64,000 nt of DNA from Rhipicephalus microplus (lineage: Eukaryota; Arthropoda; Arachnida; Ixodida; Ixodidae), in contig NC_134705.1 of the NCBI RefSeq assembly GCF_043290135.1, forward strand, positions 100,566,239 to 100,630,238, given 5' to 3'. The translations under genes and the position numbers were made by a program. The notes under the pieces were generated by a model. The model searched no databases. It was not told where the DNA came from and saw nothing but the letters and a program-made list of their open reading frames with translations. Of the stretch, positions 55,370-64,000 are shown piece after piece; position 1 is the first letter of the stretch; each line of letters starts with the position of its first letter.

Positions 55370-56108
55370 TAGCTCTCCTGGCCGTTTCGATAATGGGATC
55401 TCTACCAAAATTGGTATGACATAACATGACTCCAGGTTGAGCATAAATGACATGTAACATGAAAATAATGACTTGTCTGTTACGAGTACTATGATTTACA
55501 TTTCATGGCCTTTCTGTTTTGTGGTGTTTTCGTTCACATGACGTATTGAAAAACTGGTATGATATGACAAGACTGCATAGCGAATATAAGTGACAGACCC
55601 TAATGTGGATATCATGACTTGTATGTCCTGTAAGTCACGCTCATGGTACGCTCATGGTCGTTTCGCTAGCTTCACGTATACTAAATTAGGTATTACGGGA
55701 CGTGAATGGATGACGAAAGTATATGACTGGTCCAATTATGATAATCAAGAGATGCGTGTTATGTAAGAACATGGCAACATACCATGCTTATGATGCGCTC
55801 GCAGTCAATTTGCTACCTTCACATATAGCAAATTTTGCATTACGTGGCGCGAAGGGACGATGAAGGTAAACGACAAGCCTAAACATAATAATCATGACAT
55901 GTATATCAAGTAAAACATGACTGCAAGCTTCGCTCATAGCGTGACCGTGGCTGTTTCGCTATCTTCACATATAGCAAATATGGTGTTTCGTGACGTCAAT
56001 AAAAATCAAAGGTATATGACTGATGAAACCATGATAATAATGAAATGCGAGTCATGTAAGAATAAGACTATATACCACGCTCATTATACGCTCGCGGACC
56101 GTTAAGAA
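55370..56108 (+). repeat. ~146-bp tandem satellite
   Basis: About five diverged units. The motif GTTTCGCTAGCTTCAC recurs near 55660, 55807 and 55952 (spacing about 146 bp), with ATATAGCAAAT, TTACG(T/G)GACG and CATGATAAT common to the units. It stops just before the segmental duplication copy 2 begins. Confidence 0.75.
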
Positions 56109-56714
56109 TTTGAGCACAAAATATAAAAAAGCATGTATAGGCTATACGTAACACTATAAAGGTACTATTTACCTCTAATTAATGCTGATATATTGAAGTA
56201 GTACGATAGGAACGCAAGAAACAAAATAGGCACTTGCCTCTATTCCAGTTTCAATCAGGTAAGATCTCCCAAGGCAAATGAAATTAGACACGGGAGATTG
56301 TTCATAGAAAGCCTATTGCCAGCTCAGCGAATATGTGTTCAGTGCACTGGGAGGATGAATTATGAATGAAGTGCTAATTTTCCCAGGAAATTGAGTGTTA
56401 GAAGAACATTTCTTTGCAGACAAAACAACGCAGTATGACTGAATATTGTTTGAACCAATAAAAATTAGCCTTTAGTAGCTTTCGTGTAGTGCGGCGTACT
56501 AGCAAATCTAACATTAGTCAAAGTGTAGTTCATATAACTTATGAAAGGCTAGATATCTCCAAAGAAAACATATATCTCTTTAATACTACTTGGAAAAATG
56601 GGGACAGAGGGGGAAATTTTCAATGCAAAAAATTCAGAGATCAGGATCGCTTTTTATTCTGCGAAATAATAAAATGCACTGACCACCAAAGGCTTGGAAG
56701 ACAGGGGCGCAGAA

Positions 56715-57631
56715 ATGAAGTGACGTGCTGTCGCGCTCCAAGATCAGCACAGGCATTAATATAGGCAACATGGACTGCAGGCTAGCCAACCTAATTGTGG
56801 CAGAGCAGGTGTTGCTTTTTGAATGGAAGGGACAAAGATTCAATTGAAGATTTAGGAAAAAAATCTTAACGGTCCCTAAGACCTTGTTCCTTGAAGTCTG
56901 TGACTCAATCAATGTCCAGATGCGCAACAGCAAGTCATGGAGCTGGCTGAATCATTTATTCGACGAGGGTGGCACAAGGTCCTATCAGCGGCACATGCTC
57001 ACCAGGGCCCTGCACAATGCTTCCAAATTCTGTACCAGGCACTATCTGATTGCCAACCTGACAAAGAAGCACCTGCCTGTGAAGGAAAGAGATGAGCAGG
57101 CCCTGTTTCCCGACGATTTCGGTGCGTCACGTCCGTAGTTGGACGAAGACTTCGCCATGGCAGAAGTCAGACAAGCCATTCGCGCAACCAACGGCTATAG
57201 TCGGCGCAGGGCCCCGATGGCATCAAAAATAAAACTACGCAGAATCTTGACGACCACTCTATCGAACACTTTAACAAGGCGATCAACGCGACGTGGAGAA
57301 ACGACAGCGTGCCATAACCATAGAAGACCGCAACTTGTTGGCAAGATTTACAACGTTGATAGCCTCCGTCCCATCTCTTTCTTACGTATGGCGTTGAGAA
57401 CGAGGTAGAGCATGTCATCCTCAGCAGACTAAGCAGATATATAGAAACAACAACGTAGATACCCACAACATGATTGATTTCGAAGCCGACCAATCGACGC
57501 AAGACGCAATTACGATGTTAAAACGTCAGATAATGGACAGCAGTACTAGAGACACGAAGGCCTTGCTCGGATTCGACCACGAGAAGGCGTTTGACAACGC
57601 TGTCTGTGCTGTTATTCAAGAAAAATGTTAA
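56715..57631 (+). pseudogene. Non-LTR retrotransposon RT remnant (copy 2)
   Basis: Copy of 605-1530. This version keeps 57139-57408 open (LDEDFAMAEVRQAIRATNGY) and reads VQMRNSKSWSWLNHLFDEGG upstream. GFDHEKAFDNAV marks RT motif A at about 57565-57600. Confidence 0.75.
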
Positions 57632-58312
57632 GCCATTCAGATTCAACCAAAATATTTATTTTGGAATAAAGTCTAGAGTTGGTCACATTGTGAACAAATG
57701 AGGGAAAAAGACAGGTTTATAGGCGATAAACCCTGTTAGAATCCGCAAGCACAATTTACTCGGTTACATATTCTCCTACATAAAGGTGGCTCCTACTGAA
57801 CTTCAGTGGAGAAGTAGTCGTAGCTTATTCGTTAGGGTTGTTTTAATTAAGAGAGCTGTGTCTACATTTTGTGCGTGATAGCGCAAGGAAACTGCGCTTG
57901 AACAGGAGATGTTATAAGCTACTATTACTTTGTCCATCTACAATGTTAGTAAGCTAGATTTTCACTTGCGAAAAACATTCATTTTACAGTACTTCAGACT
58001 TTTAAAAATAAGGAAGAGGATTACAGGCCACGCTGGCGACAGACAAAGGACAACTAGCAAAGAAAACTGAAGTCATTTTGTTAAGTTGCATATCGACACC
58101 GGAGACCCCCTCGCTATTCTACCTTAACCTGCCGGCAATAGAGAGGATGTTTGTGTGCCTGTCTCTCTCTGCGGCCGCTTGAGCACGCGTATACTGATTA
58201 TTGTGATTCATACAACGTATTTGGTTTATACAAGTTCACTATGCGCATGCTATACTGAACAAATGTGTGAGTTCAGTTGAAAGGCTTCCTATTTATTATA
58301 GCACAGGAGAAT
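57632..58312. other. Duplicated intergenic DNA, no gene seen
   Basis: Equivalent to about 1531-2224 in copy 1. Confidence 0.5.
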
Positions 58313-58550
58313 ATGGTCTGGTGGCGGAGGTACTCGGCTGCTACCAACAGGTCATGCGATTGAATCATGGCTGTGGCAGCTGCATTTTGGACGGAGGCGA
58401 ATATGCTGTAAGACCTTTTGCTTAGATTAGGTGCACTTTAAAGAACCCCAGGAGGTGGAAATTTCCGGAGCCCTACGGCGTCTCTCATAACCATATGGTG
58501 GTTTTCTGACGTTAAACCCCGCATATCAATCAATCAATCAATCAATCAAT
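58313..58550 (+). mobile_element. Ruka-type SINE (copy 2)
   Basis: Orthologue of 2225-2495; ends in (AATC)6. Confidence 0.88.
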
Positions 58551-59591
58551 AATGAGAAAGCCTTAGAGAGAAACCAGAGTTATTCGCTTCGTGCTTGTAG
58601 CCTTTCATTATCAAAGTGCGCACTTGGCACAGAGCACACCGAACGCAACATGAGTGCGCACACATTGACCAGTGCCTTTTCTTAGTACTGCACACCCATA
58701 TAAAGGGCTTATAAACAGGACGCATACAGCGCCGCTCAATATTTTTCGGAACAAGGTGGTCACGGTTGAAAGAGCCTGTGGCCAAACTTGTTACACCAAC
58801 AATCGTGAAATTAGTTCTACAAATACCAGCAGTGAGGGCAGCACTTGCGTAACGAATCGCTCTGTTTGTTAGCGCCACCATGCATCGGTGGCAGCACTAT
58901 GACTACAAGCAGCTATGGCAACCTATACGGCGCACCACTTTAGGAAAAAATGTAAAAAATGGCTAACAGCACAGTTCGCTGCTTTCATCGCGCTATGACT
59001 ATGATGCAATAAAAAGATGACACTAGTAGTTCTTGTTTCTGTCATAGATGGTTATAGTGGCGGTTTCTTACCATCAATGCTTCAATAACTTCAAATGAAA
59101 TGCGAGACTACCTAGAATTTAGACGCTACACTATTAGCGTTTCTTTTCATTCCAACCGTACATTATATTGTAACAGTGACAGCAGTTGCACGTGTTGTTA
59201 CCTTTTCACTTGCATAAATGTCAAGTGGACCGTAAAGAAACAATGCTTCACTGTCGGATTCAGTTTACCTGACTTATTTCACGATTGTTCCGCAGGTAGC
59301 TAGATGCCCCTCTACCTGCTCTGCTAATTTGTGTTGTTAGTTTCTGGTAATCCGGTTATAAAAATGTGCTTGACATTTTCTCGTGTGTGTACGCAATGTG
59401 AGGTAAGATGGTTCTCCTCCATACGTCAGGAATCCAGTTTGATAATGGATAGGTCCAGTATTTCAGCGCAGCCCTGTTTGGAGGCAATTATTCACGGCCC
59501 ACTGAACATTTTTATTGATTTAAGTATTCCCTGCCAACAGTCATATTATTTATTTGAAATGGTTCATGCGTGTTTCTTTTGGCAAATCAAA

Positions 59592-61097
59592 CTATCTAAA
59601 CTCTTCTAAACCAGGAGAATCGGCTACAGGGTAGACAAACCCAATTAAGGGGCTCAAATTGATAATCGAGAGTAAATAATTAAAGAAATAGTGATTCCAC
59701 AAGCTTTCCGTGACAGACGGCAGTACACTGCTCAAAAATGTGGTCACAGCTCGGGTGATGTCACTAACACCTGTAACACCCACGTAAGTCTTTTCCGTTG
59801 CGAGTGGAAGAGGAGCCTCTACTAACTCGAGCCTCATGGGGCTTCCAGTTGACCAAGAGTACGCTTGGAGTTTCAGAGAGAACCTCGTTAACTTAGCTCC
59901 GACTGTCAAAGTTCTTTTCACTCCACTGTACGTTATCCAGTTCATCACCATTTCAATGGGACCATCACTTACTACGTCCACTTCAAACATGGGCTGGAAG
60001 CTGCTGCAAAGCGTCAGCACTGGACCATACTGGCTAAGTCGCTCGAGTCCAGTTACGTTGCAACATTCGATGAACAAAAGTCCTTCGTACAGGCTGATGC
60101 GTTCAACGTCGCGCTCGTACGTTGATATATTGTTTAGAAAGTTGCTGATTGCAAGATATATGTCCAGGTTTCCAATTTGACAGTCTGGAAGAAGGAAAAA
60201 CATATAATCAATATTAGTAAATGGTAATAATAAGTGAATATTTCTAGAGATGATATTGTTCTTGAGGTACTGTTAACAGTTTACCTACATAAAAGTTGTG
60301 CAAAAAAGGCAAGTTCATTGTTTGTGGTACTTCGGGTTTCTTCTCTAAAACTTGATAACAGTTGCATATGGAACTCAACAATAGCTAAAGCACATCTGAT
60401 CAAGTGGTTTTTTTAAGTAACATAAATAATATTGTATTCCCCATCGCTAAAGTTAAGTTTATACTGACCAAGCACTTATTATATATATTCTGAATATAAT
60501 CAGTTTCATCTGCGGTTTTTCACAAGCTAGATAGCTACTCACGTTTTGAAATAATGGTATTTTTATTTCAAAGGCATTCCTCTGTTATAAATTTCTAGAG
60601 TTTTAATTTTGATGGCATGTGCATGGCCTTGAGAAAAAACAATATTCTATCAAGAGTAGCGATGCGAGTTTGTGTCGCCCAAATTCGAAAATATATTCTG
60701 CCAACCTTTTTCTTTTGAAGTGGGAGCTACGATGACCATCATGGAGCAGACGAAAGCCCAGATAGTTAAAAATCGCATACCGCTTTCGTGGTCCTGAAGA
60801 ATGATTGCCTGTAAAAAAAACAGTAAATACTGCGAATAAATACAACAGTGGACTTAACACATTCAGGCAAGTTGTTGACATATTGTATAAGGACGATAGT
60901 CTTCCATGGAATACGTCTAAGCAGAAATTTTTTTCTGCCTCTCTATGCGTCTGCCCCTGTCTGTCGTTCGAATCAGCCATCAGCGCGGAAGTATAACCCC
61001 TCGCATAGCGATCACGTGGTTTGATTTCTTGGTTGCTTTCATAATAGTGCGCATTTTCAGTCAAAAAGCAAATAATGAGCATACATGCGAGCAACAT
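59592..61097 (-). CDS. Secreted family protein, gene D (intact paralogue of A)
   Basis: Two exons on the minus strand: 61097-61016 (27 codons plus 1 base) and 60184-59592; 675 nt, 224 residues. The donor is C|GTGATC, the acceptor CTTCCAG|AC, phase 1 as in A and B. Signal peptide MLLACMLIICFLTENA; mature start near HYYESNQEIK. Exon 2: CQIGNLDIYLAISNFLN, IECCNVTGLERLSQYGPVLT (with an NVT glycosylation site), FSLKLQAYSWSTGSPM and SLWNHYFFNYLLSIINLSPL. The C-terminus GFVYPVADSPGLEEFR is the part lost from gene A. A polyadenylation signal AATAAA lies at 59516-59511 (minus). TULIP/group-7-allergen likeness is a weak inference. Confidence 0.8.
60185..61015 (-). other. Intron of gene D
   Basis: 831-bp phase-1 intron, nearly identical to the gene A intron, with the same pyrimidine-rich acceptor. 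Confidence 0.7.
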
Positions 61098-61177
61098 CCA
61101 CACGTAAGTGTTATGTAGTATGTTACTACGTTTTTAAAATCGGCCACGGCTGGGACTCTATGTCGCGACATGCGCCC

Positions 61178-61410
61178 CGCCACGGTAGTCTAGTGACTAA
61201 GGTACTCGGCTGCTAACCCGTAGGCCGCGGGATCGAATCCCGGCTGCGGCGGTGGTGTTTCTGATGGAGACAGTAATGTTGTAGGCCCGTGTGCGCAGGT
61301 TTGAGTGCACATTGAAGAAACCCAGGTGGTCGAAATTTCGTGAGCCCTCCACTATAGCGTCTTTCATAACCATATGGTGATCTTGGGTTGTTAGAGCCCA
61401 CATATCAATC
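61178..61410 (+). mobile_element. Ruka-type SINE (copy 2)
   Basis: Better preserved than its partner at 9724: the B box reads GGGATCGAATCCC. A short tail CAATCAATAAA follows. An inverted SINE head lies next to it at 61425-61475. Confidence 0.9.
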
Positions 61411-62088
61411 AATAAACTTTGCCACGCGCGGGTCAGCAGCCCAGTACCCTAGCCACTAGAACACCGCGGCACCTCCCTTTGATAGTGCCTTGTAGAGGAG
61501 TTTCAACGGATGGTGCCTAACTGTATTCAATGGACGCTAATCCGACGTGATGCCTGTATCGTTGGAGTATATATAGGTAATGCTCAAAAAATGAAATGTG
61601 CAGTATTGCAACCACAATTGACATTTCATCAACATTACGCCTGCATAGAATCTTTTTTATCAATGGTTCCGAGACTTTGCATGGCTCTGTGATGAAACAC
61701 TTGGCCGCCAGGAAAAACGCTTTGGTTCTATTCTTGCTGGGACCATATTGTTTGCATTCGTCGGCTGTCGGCTCAACGCTTCCGATATTGATCTTTCGTA
61801 ACACTCTCAGATTTATATTACCAATTTCCGCCCTCGTCGCTCTTCGGTGAATATAAACTGGCAGACACTTTTCGCGCAAACAGGCATGCCATGGCCTATG
61901 GCATGCGAATATATGCCACAACCACACGTGCCTGGAGTAAAGGGTGTTACATCGTACGTGACGGTATTCTACATTGTTCATGTCGTATCCAGGCTTTAAT
62001 ATTATTGAACTGCTCTTACCCTCCCACACTAACTTTGATCTACCCTAAATCAAGGAGATGACCCAGGAGCACCCAGACGTAGGTGGCC

Positions 62089-62205
<117 letters not shown>

Positions 62206-62532
62206 TAATCTATCTGGCACCCCTCGCGACCCCGCGTTCAAAGACGAGGGGCAGGCTTTTTTCCCTACTTTACTATTCCTCGCACATGCAATGCATGCAC
62301 TTCAACTTTTAATAGCACCTGAACAATGTGAACACTTAGCGCTACAGCCTATGAAGGTGTACGCACTTCTCGAATGCACACTTGTATCGCCGCTTGTGAA
62401 GTTTTAAACACAAAAAATACCGTGGGATCCGTCCATCGTGCACAATATTCATGCGAGCCAAGGAAGAGCGGAAGGGTGTCTGCACAGTAAAGCAGTGTAG
62501 GAAGAGCTAGAGGGGGTGGTTGGTTTTACATG

Positions 62533-62690
62533 GTTGACACTCACGGCGCGCTACAATTGAGCCCTAAATGACACACTGTAGCACAAGTAGGTGCCTGTGT
62601 GTCCTACTCGTGTGTCCTACTCGTGTGTGTCCTACATGTGCTATACAGAGTGTCTTTTAGTGTTCAATTCTAGCACGTCGTGAGTGTCAA
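62533..62690. repeat. 158-bp fold-back repeat
   Basis: The outer arms of ~50 bp are inverted: TTGACACTCACGGCGCGCTA at the left and its counterpart (TAGCACGTCGTGAGTGTCAA) at the right. AATTGA.C.CTAAA and GACAC.CTGTA continue the match inward. The centre holds three GTGTGTCCTACTCG-type units in tandem. Confidence 0.7.
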
Positions 62691-62784
62691 CAATGTAGGA
62701 GACAAATCGCATTCGATAATTTGCGTACATGAACCAATCGAGAGCACGTACAATATAGACGTCCAGGGAACTATATTGTCTGCA

Positions 62785-63165
62785 TCAGAGAAGTGAGTAA
62801 GAAGGACAAGACATGTCAATATCGTGCTTGTTTTCTTTTTCGTTTTTGTAGCTTATGAACCTGGCGTGTGGCCCCTTAAAATAAAGCGGCCACAAACAAC
62901 AACACTGGGCCACCCTAAATGGCAGAACCCCGTATAAGTCTACCACAAAGAGGTTTCGGCGGCTTATAATCGAAACATGCTCATTAACTGAAAGTTCCGT
63001 AAAAAAGTTTGAAGCATTTACCGCCAGATTATTTATAACGATAGCCACGCCTGCGTTCGTACAAACACTGTGTTCTGCAAAACCCATAATTTTGCGAGAC
63101 ATAATGTCGCATTTTTGGCAGGCCTCCTTCGAAAAGTGCTCAGGAGCACTTTCGTATGCGCTCAC
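62785..63165 (-). CDS. Unrecognised ORF
   Basis: 126 residues on the minus strand from an ATG-like start, with GVAIVINNLAVNASNFFTEL and SIISRRNLFVVDLYGVLPFR. Long for random sequence and with protein-like composition, but no motif I can name. It could be a relic of a transposon ORF or part of a host gene. Confidence 0.25.
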   Translation of the reverse strand: MSAYESAPEHFSKEACQKCDIMSRKIMGFAEHSVCTNAGVAIVINNLAVNASNFFTELSVNEHVSIISRRNLFVVDLYGVLPFRVAQCCCLWPLYFKGPHARFISYKNEKENKHDIDMSCPSYSLL

Positions 63166-63937
63166 GCGTTGAACATTTCGGCTTTTGAGGAGTGACCATC
63201 TAGGTTATAACTCTGTGTTTTAATAGTTAATAATCTAGAATATGCACGTGCAAAACTCACTTGCGAAGGGTCCTCGTACTCGCTCGGAGGTCTGGTGGGC
63301 CACACGTCGAGTTTAGAGATCGGAGTCCTTGCTTCCAATTGCTACTACAGGTAAACAGAGCGCTCTCTTCTGCAGACCTGCAAAGCTAAAGCCAGACTGA
63401 TCCAGTGGTAAAGTCCACATGTGTGACTAACCACATGTGTGACTAGCCCAAAACAAGAACAAGCGCAGTCACAACATTGACGCACACCTCTTTCGCACAA
63501 GAGCTGCTCGGTTCGGTTTCAAAAGTGGGCTGATTTCAAAGAGTCACGCGGTCTTTCGAACTTAAAGCTTGTCATTGCTGATAGATTTTGGTGGTGTGCA
63601 GCGTGCTGAAACTGCAGGGCCGGTGGATGTCCACACATGTGGCCGTCGAAAGTGCGCTGCGCGGATCCATGCTTGTGCGTATCATTTTACGATTTGGGAT
63701 GCTCACTCGATCGATGGCTTGTCGTGAACAGCCGTTTCTGATTTAGCAGTGTGGCCTTTTACCGATATTATTTGCCATTTCACGTCACCGCTATTCATTG
63801 TGTAAATGCCCGTTCATAACTGCAGTTGTCGTGGATAGCAATTACATTTCTGCGTTGTTAAGATCATGGATAAAGATCTGAATTCCGGCGTAGAGAACGT
63901 TTGCATAGAAACATTGCAGAATAGGGTAAAAAATCGA

Positions 63938-64000
63938 AAAAAAAGAAAGAAAGAGAAAATATAGAAAGAAAGAAACAAAGAGAAAAAGATAGAAAGAAAG
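63938..64000. repeat. (GAAA)n-type purine tract
   Basis: Imperfect AAAGAAAGA units running to the window end. Confidence 0.85.

Larger units (their letters stand above)
56116..61881 (+). repeat. Segmental duplication, copy 2
   Basis: Direct-orientation match to 1-10438 without the LINE. The left edge is about 56116 against the satellite; the right edge is about 61881, where the two copies diverge after GCAAAC. It contains the uninterrupted form of gene A (gene D), the same LINE remnant and both SINEs. Confidence 0.92.

Overview
The window looks like nuclear DNA of a hard tick (Ixodidae, possibly a metastriate such as Rhipicephalus). The reasons are AT-rich, repeat-dense sequence with spliceosomal introns, many copies of a tRNA-derived SINE of the tick Ruka type, Ty3/gypsy elements, CR1-like LINEs, Penelope-like pieces and long dinucleotide and tetranucleotide microsatellites. 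The organism call is recognition-based, not a database match. Host coding sequence is sparse and mobile elements dominate.

The most coherent host signal is a local family of small secreted proteins. Each has a short signal-peptide exon ending in phase 1 and one long second exon. Gene A (8165-9648, -), gene B (31432-33073, +) and gene D (59592-61097, -) are complete or nearly so. Gene C (46585-47116, +) is decayed, 37106-38178 (+) is a probable diverged pseudogene, and 51619-51703 (+) is an orphan signal exon. The hydrophobic pattern recalls group-7-allergen/TULIP-type lipid-binding proteins, a weak inference. A and D lie in two direct copies of a segmental duplication (1-10438 and 56116-61881). 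Copy 1 later received a 4.5-kb CR1-like LINE inside the last codons of gene A. That LINE has a canonical 2A peptide in ORF1 and 315-bp in-frame 5' tandem repeats.

Layout: 1-10438 is duplication copy 1. 10600-12835 holds a CpG-rich promoter-like region and three candidate exons. 13139-15445 is a head-to-head inverted pair of Penelope-like fragments. 15568-16643 holds minisatellite, hairpin cluster and (TA)n. 16644-19850 has no recognisable gene. 20014-30689 is a Ty3/gypsy element (G1) interrupted in its RT by a younger one (G2, 22475-27707). 31432-33073 is gene B. 35105-36516 is a terminal-inverted-repeat element with an inner unit encoding a basic repeat protein behind a TATA/Inr promoter. 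38941-43330 is an old gypsy relic (G3). 45927-51703 holds SINEs, gene C, a second TIR element and orphan exons. 53817-56108 holds a LINE relic between tetranucleotide repeats and a ~146-bp satellite. 56116-61881 is duplication copy 2 with gene D. 61882-64000 holds simple repeats, a fold-back repeat and an unrecognised ORF.

Reading together: a secreted gene family is expanding by duplication and being eroded by retroelements. The retroelements are mostly dead: G1, G2, G3, the LINEs and the Penelope pieces all carry frameshifts, stops or lost catalytic residues. The LTR pairs date G2 (about 2% divergence) as younger than G1 (about 7%), as nesting requires. All divergences were counted by eye.
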